Assembly: GCF_038024125.1 (NCBI RefSeq)
Contig: NZ_CP150662.1
Span: 1,505,501-1,569,500, forward strand
Length of the DNA: 64,000 nt
DNA from: Polaribacter gangjinensis
Lineage (GTDB): Bacteria; Bacteroidota; Bacteroidia; Flavobacteriales; Flavobacteriaceae
Direction of reading: 5' to 3'
Shown: positions 42,864 to 51,325 of the stretch, piece by piece
Numbering within the stretch: position 1 is the first letter of the stretch
Layout of the letters: each line of letters begins with the position of its first letter
Made by a program: the position numbers and the translations under genes
Notes under the pieces: model-generated
Told to the model about the DNA's origin: nothing
Seen by the model: the letters and a program-made list of their open reading frames with translations, nothing else
Databases searched by the model: none

Positions 42864-43349
42864 ATGGTACTCACTCCTTTTTTTATTGTTATGCTACTCA
42901 TTACGTTTGTATTGGTGTGGCTTTTTGTTAGAACCATTGATGAGCGTAAATGGCTCAATATTTTAGTGAGTGTTGTGTTGACACCAGTGGTGTATTTTTA
43001 TATTTTTTATCCGTTGTTGAACGTGTTTAGCACCTTTCATCATGAAAAACATTTTGATGCAGTTGCTTGGAAAACAAAACCTGCTTTGCGCTATGAAATG
43101 AGTACTGAAATTGTAAATAACGATTTGTTTAAAGGAAAAACAAAAAGCGAAGTAAAAGAGTTACTGGGCACTAGTGAATGGTATGGTTGGGATGACCGCA
43201 TCAAAGCAAATTCGCCCGACAAATGGAATTACAACTTAGGTTTTAAACCTGGCGCCTTAAATACCCAACAAGAATGCCTAGAATTGATTTTTGAAAATGA
43301 TGTGGTGGTGAAGAGTTGGCAATATCAGATGGATAAGAGTAAGTATTAG
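42864..43349 (+). CDS. Membrane protein with BamE/SmpA-like C-terminal domain
   Basis: The protein has 161 residues, with two membrane segments (about 4-24 and 31-54). A C-terminal soluble domain (~75-161) has FKGKTKSEVKELLGTSEWYGWDD followed by a beta strand pair ending LELIFENDVVVKSWQ. This fits the short helix-plus-sheet of SmpA/OmlA-like folds, in which a K-T-x-x-E-V-x-x-LLG motif is typical. The relation is from pattern only. The gene is monocistronic, with a good promoter at 42804 and a terminator at 43391. Its stop codon is the first part of a TTAGAGG heptamer array. Function unknown, probably envelope-related. Confidence 0.7.
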   Translation: MVLTPFFIVMLLITFVLVWLFVRTIDERKWLNILVSVVLTPVVYFYIFYPLLNVFSTFHHEKHFDAVAWKTKPALRYEMSTEIVNNDLFKGKTKSEVKELLGTSEWYGWDDRIKANSPDKWNYNLGFKPGALNTQQECLELIFENDVVVKSWQYQMDKSKY

Positions 43350-43385
43350 AGGTTAGAGGTTAGAGGTTAGAGGTTAGAGGTTAGA
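43346..43385 (+). repeat. TTAGAGG heptanucleotide tandem repeat
   Basis: Five full copies of TTAGAGG (43346-43380) and a partial TTAGA. The TAG stop codon of the preceding gene (43347-43349) is part of the first copy. Confidence 0.95.
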
Positions 43386-43390
43386 AATAT

Positions 43391-43434
43391 AAAAAAAAAG
43401 GGCTAAAGGTTACATAACTTTTAACCCTTTTTTT
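43391..43434 (+). terminator. Terminator after the BamE-like gene
   Basis: An imperfect inverted repeat AAAAAGGGCTAAAGGTTA / ACTTTTAACCCTTTTTTT with a short loop and flanking A and T tracts. Confidence 0.75.
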
Positions 43435-43693
43435 ATGTTATTTTTTTTCAATTGACTGGTATTGAAACAATTTATCAATTAAAAATTTCAAGTTTTATAA
43501 GTCATTTTATCATTAGTCTATTTTGGTAACATCATCAACCATTATCAGACTATATAAACAACTTAGAGTTTAATATTCTATTAGGGAATCATTATTAAAA
43601 ATGTAGTTATATAATATGAATTTTCTACAGTAGAATTTCAACTGTCGTTTTTCAAAAAATATTTACTACATTTCAATGAATTACTGTTAAAAA
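43435..43693 (+). other. Intergenic region before the zinc-ribbon gene
   Basis: About 260 A/T-rich bases. No gene or clear repeat. TACATTTC at 43667-43674 is one mismatch from the -7 consensus and is followed by a short leader. Confidence 0.45.
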
Positions 43694-44137
43694 ATGCAAA
43701 ACCGTTTTCAAGACCAAAATTTACGCCTCAAAGATTTTCAAGAAGAAGTAGCAGTAACTTGTCCAAGATGCGAAAAGAAAGCGCAAGCATCTGTAAATTT
43801 TGAAGAAAAAAAAGCCAAACTTGCTTGTATTCATTGTGGTTTTTATGAATCAAAATCTACCCTTTTAACGCATTTGGGCTTTGCTGCGCACTATCAAACA
43901 TCTGCAAATAGTTATTTTGATGTAGCTCTTTGGTATGCAGCTTCTTTTAAAAACGATTATTTTTTTGCGTATAATGAAGCTCACCTATTGTATTTAGAAC
44001 AATATATTGGCGCTAAATTACGTGAACACAAAGACCGATCGCATTTTACCTTGTTAGAAAAATTACCTAAATTTTATCACGAAGCTAAAAACAGAGAAGC
44101 ACTTTTAAAATTGATTGAAAAGTTGAAGAAAAAGTGA
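43694..44137 (+). CDS. Zinc-ribbon protein of unknown function
   Basis: The protein has 147 residues. A Cys4 zinc ribbon occupies ~22-52 (VTCPRCEKKAQ, then LACIHCGFYE), like TFIIB- or DUF-type ribbons. The rest is helical (NSYFDVALWYAASFKNDYFFAYNEAHLLYLEQYIG...), ending in a Lys-rich tail. No signal peptide, so cytosolic. I believe close relatives are present in many Flavobacteriaceae and Cytophagales, without an assigned role. The ATG start lies 20 bases after a -7-like box. A dispersed 14-base repeat follows its stop codon. Confidence 0.7.
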   Translation: MQNRFQDQNLRLKDFQEEVAVTCPRCEKKAQASVNFEEKKAKLACIHCGFYESKSTLLTHLGFAAHYQTSANSYFDVALWYAASFKNDYFFAYNEAHLLYLEQYIGAKLREHKDRSHFTLLEKLPKFYHEAKNREALLKLIEKLKKK

Positions 44138-44151
44138 TTTGTAAAAATTAA

Positions 44152-44240
44152 GACACTAATTGCACTGATTACTCGAATTGAATTCTTTTAAAAATAGTTT
44201 ACCAAAACCTATCCGTGAAAATCCGTGAAATTCGTGACTA
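44152..44240. repeat. Dispersed intergenic repeats (GACACTAATTGCAC and CCGTGAAA types)
   Basis: GACACTAATTGCAC at 44152-44165 equals the 14-mer at 37841-37854. A CCGTGAAAATCCGTGAAATTCGTGA segment follows at 44213-44237, with near-tandem TCCGTGAAA units. Confidence 0.65.
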
Positions 44241-44249
44241 AAAAAAACA

Positions 44250-44285
44250 AAAAAACACGTTGCTTTTATCAAACAACGTGTTTTA
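44250..44285 (-). terminator. Terminator of the sodium/sugar symporter gene
   Basis: An 11-bp inverted repeat (AAAACACGTTG / CAACGTGTTTT, arms 44252-44262 and 44274-44284). On the minus strand it is followed by a long T-rich tract. Confidence 0.85.
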
Positions 44286-44306
44286 TATTTTATGAAATTG
44301 GAATTA

Positions 44307-45959
44307 TTAATTCCAAAAAGCTGAATATAATGCCACCAAAATAAGGATGATTGCAAACGAGCCAATGTTGAACAACGGACTTGTTTTAAACATTTCTTTG
44401 GTGATGTCAATTCCTTTTTTATCATCTGCACCTTTGTGCTGCAAGTAACTTGCCAATCCTATTACTCCCATTGTTAATAACAAAGTATATCCCATTTGAT
44501 CCATAAAAGGAACATCTACAAAAAATGCACTTGTTGACCATCCTTTTGGAGCTACTTTAAAATACATGGCAATTGGAATGGAAACTAAAGCTCCAATAAT
44601 TGCTGCTTTGTTGGTGGTTTTTTTCCAGAATAATCCTAATAAAAATACTGCCAAAATACCTGGACTTACCACACCAGTGTATTCTTGAATGAATTGGAAT
44701 GCTTGGTCTAAGTTTCCTAATAATGGTGCCATAATACATGCAATAATCAAAGCAACAAAAGCTGAAATTCTTCCCATGTTTACAGTAGCTTTATCAGAAG
44801 CATTTTTATTAATGTATTGTTTATAAATATCCATTGTAAAAATGGTTGAAGTAGAATTCAACATAGAAGCCAAAGACGATACAATGGCTGCTGCTAAAGC
44901 TGCAAAAGCTACACCTTTTAATCCGGTTGGTAAAAATTGTAATAACCATGGATAAGCTTTGTCAGCCTGAGCTGCTGTTGGTAAATTCTCTAAACCTGCT
45001 GCCCCTAAACGTGCCATAATATCAGGATCATTTACCATTACATACGCTGCAATTCCAGGAATTACCACGATTAATGGAATTACCAATTTTAAACCTGCTG
45101 CAAATAAAATCCCTTTTTGCGCTTCTTTTAATGACTTTGCTGCCAAAGTTCTTTGGATGATGTATTGATTAAAACCCCAATAATACAGGTTCGCAACCCA
45201 CATCCCTCCTACTAAAACTGCAATTCCGGGTAAGTTTTTATATTCAGGATTTGATTCGTCTAAAATCATCGCAAATCGTTCAGGAACTGCTTCATAAATA
45301 GTTGATAATCCTGCAAACATTCCTTGTCCATCAGAAACTGTATTTAAGGCTAAATAGGTAGTTACTAATCCTCCAATTACTAAAAATACTACTTGAATTA
45401 CATCTGTCCAAGCCACTGCAGAAAGTCCACCATATAATGAATATGCAGCCGCAAAAAGTGCTAAACCAATCACACCATACATCATCGGAATTCCCATGAT
45501 GGTCTCTAATGCCAAAGAACCTAGATACAAAACGGTTGTTAAGTTTACAAATACGTATAAGGCAATCCAAAAAACAGCTAAAATGGTTTTTAAGTTGGTT
45601 GAATATCGTTTTTCAACAAATTCAGGAATGGTGTACAAGCCTTTTTCGATAAAAATTGGTAAGAAATATTTACCAACAATAATCAATGTGATTGCTGCCA
45701 TCCATTCATAAGAGGCAATTGCCAAACCAGATGCAAAACCTGAACCTGACATTCCAATGAATTGTTCTGCTGAAATATTTGCCGCAATTAATGAGGCTCC
45801 AATTGCCCACCAAGGCAAAGATTTACTTGCCAAAAAGTAGTCTTCTGCGTTTTTTTGATGTCCTTCTTTGTCTCTAGAAACCCATAATCCTACACCTAAA
45901 ATTAAAATAGCATAGGCTACAAAGATGGCGTAATCTAAAAATTCGAAACTTGCTGTCAT
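44307..45959 (-). CDS. sglT: Sodium/sugar symporter, SSS family (vSGLT-like)
   Basis: The 550-residue inner-membrane protein has about 14 helices. Extended matches recalled from the Vibrio vSGLT sequence run through it: AANISAEQFIGMSGSG, ASYEWMAAITLIIVGKYFLP, YGGLSAVAWTDVIQV, NLYYWGFNQYIIQRTLAAKS and SSLASMLNSTSTIFTMDIYK. It should couple Na+ entry to uptake of galactose, glucose or a related monosaccharide. The C-terminal helix is present and length is normal. It is monocistronic with its own terminator. The upstream region (45960-46050) contains a 12-bp palindrome ATTGCATGCAAT inside a longer imperfect dyad, a possible sugar-responsive operator. Confidence 0.94.
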   Translation of the reverse strand: MTASFEFLDYAIFVAYAILILGVGLWVSRDKEGHQKNAEDYFLASKSLPWWAIGASLIAANISAEQFIGMSGSGFASGLAIASYEWMAAITLIIVGKYFLPIFIEKGLYTIPEFVEKRYSTNLKTILAVFWIALYVFVNLTTVLYLGSLALETIMGIPMMYGVIGLALFAAAYSLYGGLSAVAWTDVIQVVFLVIGGLVTTYLALNTVSDGQGMFAGLSTIYEAVPERFAMILDESNPEYKNLPGIAVLVGGMWVANLYYWGFNQYIIQRTLAAKSLKEAQKGILFAAGLKLVIPLIVVIPGIAAYVMVNDPDIMARLGAAGLENLPTAAQADKAYPWLLQFLPTGLKGVAFAALAAAIVSSLASMLNSTSTIFTMDIYKQYINKNASDKATVNMGRISAFVALIIACIMAPLLGNLDQAFQFIQEYTGVVSPGILAVFLLGLFWKKTTNKAAIIGALVSIPIAMYFKVAPKGWSTSAFFVDVPFMDQMGYTLLLTMGVIGLASYLQHKGADDKKGIDITKEMFKTSPLFNIGSFAIILILVALYSAFWN

Positions 45960-45997
45960 AGAATAATAATTAGTTTAGTTTGATTGATACTATATTG

Positions 45998-46017
45998 TAG
46001 ATTGCATGCAATATCTA
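45998..46017. promoter_or_regulatory. Palindrome upstream of sglT
   Basis: TAG-ATTGCATGCAAT-ATCTA; the 12-bp core (46001-46012) is a perfect palindrome, 42 bases before the sglT ATG. It is in a typical position for a repressor or activator site. Confidence 0.4.
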
Positions 46018-46150
46018 AATTTTTGCTTAAAAAACAATACATTATAATTTAAGAAAACAAATATAAATTTATTTCATGAATAGAAAAGGGACTAATTGTT
46101 CAAAATAGGGTTAGTAATTGCGCTTTTTTATAATAATTTCAATAAAATTA

Positions 46151-47218
46151 TTAAAAAAGTTCTTTATTGCTAATATTCAAATAATTTCGTTTTACAAAAG
46201 CTAAAATACTTTCTAAAATATCTCCCATATTTTCGCAATCTCTAAATTTAGGATCACTAGTATAATCTTCAACTTGTTTTTTTAGATTTTTGATATTTTC
46301 TGGATAGGAAATAACATCATTTTTCATACAGTTCAATAACGTTTCTATTCTGTTAGGATACATAATCATTCGTTTCGCCATGTAGGAACGTTCTTCAATT
46401 TTATATTGTATGATGGAACTTGTTTTTAGTTTTTCGCTCACCATTTCAATCATTTTTCTATTTTCTTTCATAAACTGAAGGTCATATACTTTTAAGTTTC
46501 CTTCAAATGACTGTTGGTCAAAATCAATGGCTCGAATTTTATATACAATTTGATCAAAATCGTGTGTTGGTGCAATGACGTAATTGTATGAACGCATGTC
46601 GCCCAATAAACGAACCAAACAACGCTCTTTAAACTTTACAAACTCTTTGGCAATTTGGGATTTTTCGGACTCAGAACATTTGGGTAAAAAATCTGTGATA
46701 AAAACATCTCCTGGAATTCCTGCAATATGCTCTTCAATTAAGGTGTCTTTGTAAATTAAAAAATTGATGCTATGAGGAGATAAAATATGTTCTAATTCTA
46801 ATCCGTAAACCCTAGAAGCATCCGCTTTTTTTACATAAAAATAGGTGTAATTGTCATTGAGAATATTTCTGATTTTAATTCGAAATGGTTTTGAATTTCC
46901 AAAGGTACAATAGTCAATTGCATCCACATTTAAAAAAGGAATGGTTTCTTCATTTCCATCAGAATGTAATAATGTGTATATTTTTTTTAAGCACAAATCA
47001 ATTTCTTCTCTTTCAAATTCCGAAAAATAAGTTCGTACCCAAAGTGTATCTTCTTCATTTTTATCATATAAAATTACGCAACCATGAAAACGCAACAAAT
47101 CATCATAAAAAATAGGAATTTTTATACTTCTGCTGTGCTCTTTTAAATAATCACTTAGTAAGTTTGAGATGGGAAAAGTGGGCTTTTTTTTTGAAATTAA
47201 TTTTTCTTGAGAATTCAT
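46151..47218 (-). CDS. Conserved hypothetical protein with kinase-like active-site motifs
   Basis: From the ATG at 47218 the protein has 355 residues; the TTG eight codons earlier is less likely. No signal peptide or membrane segment. Residues ~205-255 read RLLGDMRSYNYVI, then about 16 residues, then IRAIDFDQQSF. This resembles the catalytic loop (x-GD-x-x-x-x-N) and the metal-binding DFG/DFD segment of aminoglycoside phosphotransferase-type kinases. An N-terminal lobe would be residues ~40-190, including YTYFYVKKADASRVYGLE where a lysine could be the ATP anchor. I do not know the family. It is divergent from a secreted esterase-like gene. Confidence 0.55.
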   Translation of the reverse strand: MNSQEKLISKKKPTFPISNLLSDYLKEHSRSIKIPIFYDDLLRFHGCVILYDKNEEDTLWVRTYFSEFEREEIDLCLKKIYTLLHSDGNEETIPFLNVDAIDYCTFGNSKPFRIKIRNILNDNYTYFYVKKADASRVYGLELEHILSPHSINFLIYKDTLIEEHIAGIPGDVFITDFLPKCSESEKSQIAKEFVKFKERCLVRLLGDMRSYNYVIAPTHDFDQIVYKIRAIDFDQQSFEGNLKVYDLQFMKENRKMIEMVSEKLKTSSIIQYKIEERSYMAKRMIMYPNRIETLLNCMKNDVISYPENIKNLKKQVEDYTSDPKFRDCENMGDILESILAFVKRNYLNISNKELF

Positions 47219-47375
47219 GATATTCTTTTTGATTTCCTTCAAAAATAAGAAATATTAAGCGAGTTCAAACATCTTTCATACAAAGGTTTTTTAAGAATTG
47301 ATTTTTAAGATGTAGGCTATATTTTGGAATTTTATACGAAAATTTATAATTTTAACAACCTTAAATTCTTTGAAA

Positions 47376-48581
47376 ATGAAAGTTTTTACACCTATACTTT
47401 TTTTTCTATTTGTATTTAATGCAAAAATTAGTCATTGTCAAAATTTTAATTTGTATTCTAATGACAGTCTAAGCATAAATACTTCTTTTTTGAATGAACC
47501 CATTCAATTACGAATTCATTTTCCTGAGACTTTTCATTTTTCATCAAGCAATACAAAATATCCAATTACGATTGTATTTGATAGCCAACATGAAAGAACA
47601 TATCCCCACATTATTCATAGTTTTGATTTATTAACTAGTGAATCACAAATTCCTGAAAGTATTATCATTGGAGTTCCTTTTACGATGCATAATAGATTGT
47701 ATTTTACCTCTAATCAAAAAAAACAAGGAGATTCACTTTCAGGCATTGAACGAATGGAGCGTTTTTTGTTCTCAGAATTGATACCAAAATTCCAAAAAGA
47801 AAACAAAGCCAATGAATTTATTACCCTGATTGGGCATTCAAGAACCGCTTTTTTGGTGAATTATTTATCCGCAAATCCCTCTAATAAAGTTTCGATTGGC
47901 ATTGCATTGAGTGGATTTTTTGAAGAGGACACCTTATCAATAAACACTTTTCAAGAATTTTTATCAGAATCATCTAATTTTCCTAAAAAATTCTCTTACT
48001 ATTTTACTGCTGGAACCACTTCAGAAGAAGAAAACTATTTAAAACAATACAGGCAATTAAATTCATATTTACAAACAATCACCTTACCAAAAAATGTAAA
48101 AACTTTTTTTCAAGAAACACCAAATGCCAATCACATCAGTAATTTTTGGGTTTCTATACCCACCATTTTAATGGATGCTTATGCACCTTATAATTCAATT
48201 TTAAACCTTTGGTTTGATCAAAAACTAAAGAAAGAAACTATTGCAAATCCTGTTGATGAATTTAAAAAAGACATAGAAAATGTGAATGAAGAGTTGGGAG
48301 TGAAATTAAACCCCAATCTCACACAACTCTTTTCTTTATCAAGTAATTATGCCTATGATAAAAAGGATTTTAAAACTGCGTTGGACTTTATACAACTTGG
48401 CATTAGTTATTATCCTGAATATTTAGATTTTTATGTGGATATGATTGAAAATTATAAAAGCTTAAAAGACATTCAAAAAGTAAAAGAATATCAAAAAATA
48501 TTAAAAGAAAAAACATTAAAAGCTACCTATTTTGGAGAGTATACAAAAGAGGATATTTTAAAATCTCTTGAAGAAAAATAA
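47376..48581 (+). CDS. Secreted alpha/beta-hydrolase, esterase-like
   Basis: From the ATG at 47376 (a TTG two codons earlier is possible) the protein has 401 residues, with a signal peptide ending near ISHCQN (residue 21). Residues ~25-280 look like the esterase D/IroE-type alpha/beta hydrolase: an edge strand with YPITIVFDSQ, then a nucleophile elbow GHSRT near residue 152 (Ser154), and a late His in NANHISNFW near 250. Residues ~300-401 are helical, TPR-like (FSLSSNYAYDKKDFKTALDFIQLGISYYPEYLDFYVD). Ferric-enterobactin-type or carbohydrate esterase activity is possible; substrate unknown. It is monocistronic. Its stop codon lies 5 bases from the convergent dprA stop codon. Confidence 0.75.
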   Translation: MKVFTPILFFLFVFNAKISHCQNFNLYSNDSLSINTSFLNEPIQLRIHFPETFHFSSSNTKYPITIVFDSQHERTYPHIIHSFDLLTSESQIPESIIIGVPFTMHNRLYFTSNQKKQGDSLSGIERMERFLFSELIPKFQKENKANEFITLIGHSRTAFLVNYLSANPSNKVSIGIALSGFFEEDTLSINTFQEFLSESSNFPKKFSYYFTAGTTSEEENYLKQYRQLNSYLQTITLPKNVKTFFQETPNANHISNFWVSIPTILMDAYAPYNSILNLWFDQKLKKETIANPVDEFKKDIENVNEELGVKLNPNLTQLFSLSSNYAYDKKDFKTALDFIQLGISYYPEYLDFYVDMIENYKSLKDIQKVKEYQKILKEKTLKATYFGEYTKEDILKSLEEK

Positions 48582-48586
48582 CTGTT

Positions 48587-49699
48587 TTACAATAAAAATT
48601 GTAATTCAAACATCTTTCCTGGCAAAGGTTTTGTAATTCCTTTGAGCTCCATTTGCAATAAAATGGACGATAATTGATACATAGGTATGTTACAATCCAA
48701 TGAAATTTCATCTAACAATTGTTTTCCATGCGTTTTTAAATGATTGTAAATGATTTGTTCTTGATCTGTTAACGTGATAAAGAGTTCTTGTTGAATTGCT
48801 TTTTGGGGTGTTGAAACGATATCCCAATTGAGCATTTTTACAATATCACTACTAGATGTTAGCAATACTGCTTGATTATTTTTTATCAAATTGTTACATC
48901 CTTTACTATACAAATCAGTGGTTCTTCCTGGCAATGCAAACACTTCTCTATCGTACGAATTGGCAATATCTGCAGTGACTAACGAACCACCTTTTTCAGC
49001 ACTTTCTATAATGATGGTTGCTTCTGAAATTCCTGCTACAATGCGATTTCTTTTTAAAAAGTTTTCTCTGAGTGGATTTTCTTCAAACCCAAATTCTGTG
49101 TAAAATCCCCCATTTTCCATTACTTGACGCATATACTTTTTATGCACTTTTGGATAAATTTGTTCAAATCCATGAGCCAACACTGCAATGGTTTGTAACC
49201 CATTTTTCATGGCTGCTTTGTGCGCGCAAATGTCAACACCGTAAGCAAAACCGCTTACAATTATCGGATTGTAAACCGCTAATTCTTCAATCATTTGTTC
49301 GCAAAAATCCTTTCCATACGTACTCATGTTTCTGGTACCTACAATAGAGAGTATTTTATTATTTTGTAAATTGATATTGCCGTCTTTGAATAATAAAATA
49401 GGACTATCAATACATTGATGTAGGTTTTGAGGATATGCATCATCTAAAAAATAAATAGCTTCATAGTTATTTTGTTCTAGAAAAGCCAACTCTTGCTCAG
49501 CCAATTTAGTATTTTCTTTGTCGAACAAATGTTGAATTGCAAAACTTCCAATTCCATGTATTTTTTGAAGTTTAGAGGGTTTCTCTCTAAAAATTTGTTC
49601 AACATCACCTACTGCAACAATGAGTTTTTTTGCTAAAATATCGCCAATTGCTTTGCTTTTTTGGAGTCGCAAAATGGCTAGTAATTTTTCATTTTTCAA
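48587..49699 (-). CDS. dprA: DNA-processing protein DprA
   Basis: The product has about 370 residues from a TTG at 49697-49699 (MKNEKLLAILRLQKSKAIGD...), which places the SAM-like N-terminal helices at the usual position. The frame extends to an ATG at 49774, but that 25-residue addition has no homology and crowds the divergent promoter. The Rossmann core is clear: SIVGTRNMSTYG near residue 105, VSGFAYGVDICAHKAAM near 138, FLKRNRIVAGISEATIIIES near 205 and REVFALPG near 250. A C-terminal winged-helix DML1-like domain spans ~300-370. DprA binds ssDNA and loads RecA during natural transformation. No other competence gene is near. Confidence 0.92.
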   Translation of the reverse strand: MKNEKLLAILRLQKSKAIGDILAKKLIVAVGDVEQIFREKPSKLQKIHGIGSFAIQHLFDKENTKLAEQELAFLEQNNYEAIYFLDDAYPQNLHQCIDSPILLFKDGNINLQNNKILSIVGTRNMSTYGKDFCEQMIEELAVYNPIIVSGFAYGVDICAHKAAMKNGLQTIAVLAHGFEQIYPKVHKKYMRQVMENGGFYTEFGFEENPLRENFLKRNRIVAGISEATIIIESAEKGGSLVTADIANSYDREVFALPGRTTDLYSKGCNNLIKNNQAVLLTSSSDIVKMLNWDIVSTPQKAIQQELFITLTDQEQIIYNHLKTHGKQLLDEISLDCNIPMYQLSSILLQMELKGITKPLPGKMFELQFLL

Positions 49700-49780
49700 G
49701 ACATTCCATTTTATCGAACAAGATATAGAATTTTGTTGATAAATTTTTATTGATTTTCTTCCATAAAAAATCAAAAAAAC

Positions 49781-49788
49781 TATATTTG
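49781..49788 (+). promoter_or_regulatory. Promoter box overlapping the start of the HU/SPOR gene
   Basis: TATATTTG, full match, ends only 4 bases before the ATG at 49793. Transcription from it would begin at or after the start codon, which suggests a leaderless mRNA if the box is used. Confidence 0.4.
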
Positions 49789-49792
49789 TTTT

Positions 49793-50698
49793 ATGAATTT
49801 AGTAACTTACATCAAAGATTTATTATACAGATACGATTGCGTAATTGTTCCTGATTTTGGTGGTTTTGTAACCAAAAGAGTTAGTGCAAAAATCAATGAA
49901 AATACGCATCAGTTTTTTCCGCCATCAAAACAACTTTCTTTCAATAGAAATTTAAACAATAATGATGGTTTATTGGCAAATTATATTGCCTCTGTTGAAA
50001 ATATTTCTTTCGAGAAAGCATCCAATGCAATTGCTTTGTCTGTTATTAAATGGCAAAATGAAATTCAAACAAAACCTATTGATTTAGAAGGAATTGGAGT
50101 TTTAAAATTGAATGAAAATCGTCAGATAATTTTTGAACCTACAGTTCAAGTGAATTTTTTAACTGATGCTTTCGGATTGAACTCTTTTGAGGCATTAACT
50201 ATAGAAAGACATCAAAAAGAAGTTAAAAAATTCATTCCACAAACAACTGTAAAAAATAAAAAAGGCATTCCGCCTTTTATAAAATACGCTGCTTCTGCTG
50301 CAATTTTAGTGGCATTAGGCGTTTCTTTGTATTCAAATTACGAAGCTACTGTTCAAAAAGAAGTATTTGCTAAACAACAAAAAGCTTTAGAAAAGAAAAT
50401 TCAAACAGCCACTTTTGTAATATCAAACCCATTACCAACCATTGATTTGACTGTTGCTAAAGAACTTCCAAAACCATATCATGTAGTAGCAGGTGCTTTT
50501 CAAATACCAGAAAATGCTGAAAGAAAAGTGGCTCAATTAAAAGCAGAAGGCCATGATGCATCTATTATTGGTGTTAATAAATGGGGATTAACTCAGGTAG
50601 TTTTTGCCAGTTTTTCTGATAAAAATGACGCCACCAATTATTTATACAAAATTCAAAAATCCACTTCAAAAGACGCTTGGTTACTGATTAAAAACTAG
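49793..50698 (+). CDS. HU-CCDC81 and SPOR domain membrane protein
   Basis: The protein has 301 residues. Residues 1-~120 are an HU-CCDC81-type domain (MNLVTYIKDLLYRYDCVIVPDFGGFVTK..., then LNNNDGLLANYI), one membrane helix lies at ~162-182 (IKYAASAAILVALGVSLYS), and a C-terminal SPOR domain occupies ~228-301 (YHVVAGAFQIPENAERKVAQL...GLTQVVFASFS). SPOR domains bind denuded septal peptidoglycan, so the protein probably sits in the inner membrane at the division site with its HU-like part in the cytosol. This architecture is common and conserved in Bacteroidota. It precedes the thioesterase gene. The ATG is fixed by homology at residue 1. Confidence 0.88.
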   Translation: MNLVTYIKDLLYRYDCVIVPDFGGFVTKRVSAKINENTHQFFPPSKQLSFNRNLNNNDGLLANYIASVENISFEKASNAIALSVIKWQNEIQTKPIDLEGIGVLKLNENRQIIFEPTVQVNFLTDAFGLNSFEALTIERHQKEVKKFIPQTTVKNKKGIPPFIKYAASAAILVALGVSLYSNYEATVQKEVFAKQQKALEKKIQTATFVISNPLPTIDLTVAKELPKPYHVVAGAFQIPENAERKVAQLKAEGHDASIIGVNKWGLTQVVFASFSDKNDATNYLYKIQKSTSKDAWLLIKN

Positions 50699-50718
50699 TT
50701 TTTTAATGCGTTGATACG

Positions 50719-50726
50719 TATCTTTG
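50719..50726 (+). promoter_or_regulatory. Promoter of the acyl-CoA thioesterase gene
   Basis: TATCTTTG matches TAnnTTTG, 14 bases before the ATG at 50741. This makes the earlier in-frame TTG at 50711 an unlikely start. Confidence 0.5.
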
Positions 50727-50740
50727 CAGAAATTTTTTTA

Positions 50741-51250
50741 ATGGACGCAAAAACACCAAACGATTCTTTGACAATTCTTACGGATTTAGTATTACCAGGA
50801 GAAACCAACTATTTAGACAACCTTTTTGGAGGTGAATTATTGGCGAGAATGGATAGAGCTTGTAGTATTGCAGCAAGACGTCATTCAAGAAGAATCGTGG
50901 TTACAGCCTCTGTAAATCATGTAGCGTTTAACAAATCTGTTCCTGTTGGAAGTGTGGTTATTTTAGAGGCAAAAGTTTCTAGAGCTTTTAAAACTTCGAT
51001 GGAAATTTATGTAGATGTTTGGATTGAAGACCGTCAATCAGGACAAAAAACTAAAGTAAACGAGGGAATTTATACGTTTGTTGCTGTAGACGAAACAGGA
51101 AAACCTGTTCAAATCCCTCAAATTATTCCAGAAACTGAACTAGAAAAAGAACGATTTGATGGTGCTTTGCGAAGAAAGCAACTCAGTTTAATATTAGCAG
51201 GAAAATTAAAACCTAGTGAAGCAACTGAACTTAAGGCATTGTTTTTATAA
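50741..51250 (+). CDS. Acyl-CoA thioesterase, hotdog fold
   Basis: From the ATG at 50741 the protein has 169 residues. A single hotdog domain has LVLPGETNYLDNLFGGELLARMDRACSIAARRHS (acyl-CoA-binding helix with the active-site Asn/Asp region), VTASVNHVAFNKSVPVGSVV and a YTFVAVDETGKPVQIP strand. These are the marks of the YciA/BFIT-type family that hydrolyses acyl-CoA to free acid and CoA in the cytosol. The chain-length preference cannot be read. It is a single gene after the HU/SPOR gene with its own promoter box. Confidence 0.9.
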   Translation: MDAKTPNDSLTILTDLVLPGETNYLDNLFGGELLARMDRACSIAARRHSRRIVVTASVNHVAFNKSVPVGSVVILEAKVSRAFKTSMEIYVDVWIEDRQSGQKTKVNEGIYTFVAVDETGKPVQIPQIIPETELEKERFDGALRRKQLSLILAGKLKPSEATELKALFL

Positions 51251-51325
51251 AAAAAATTTCGATGAACAAATGGCTTTGAAAAAAAGCTTCATATATAGAA
51301 ATAGCATATTTTTAAATTTTATCCT

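Noticed and set aside
43346..43385. Telomere-like repeat
   Set aside because: TTAGAGG resembles eukaryotic telomere units only superficially; it is internal, has 5.7 copies and lies in a bacterial chromosome region.
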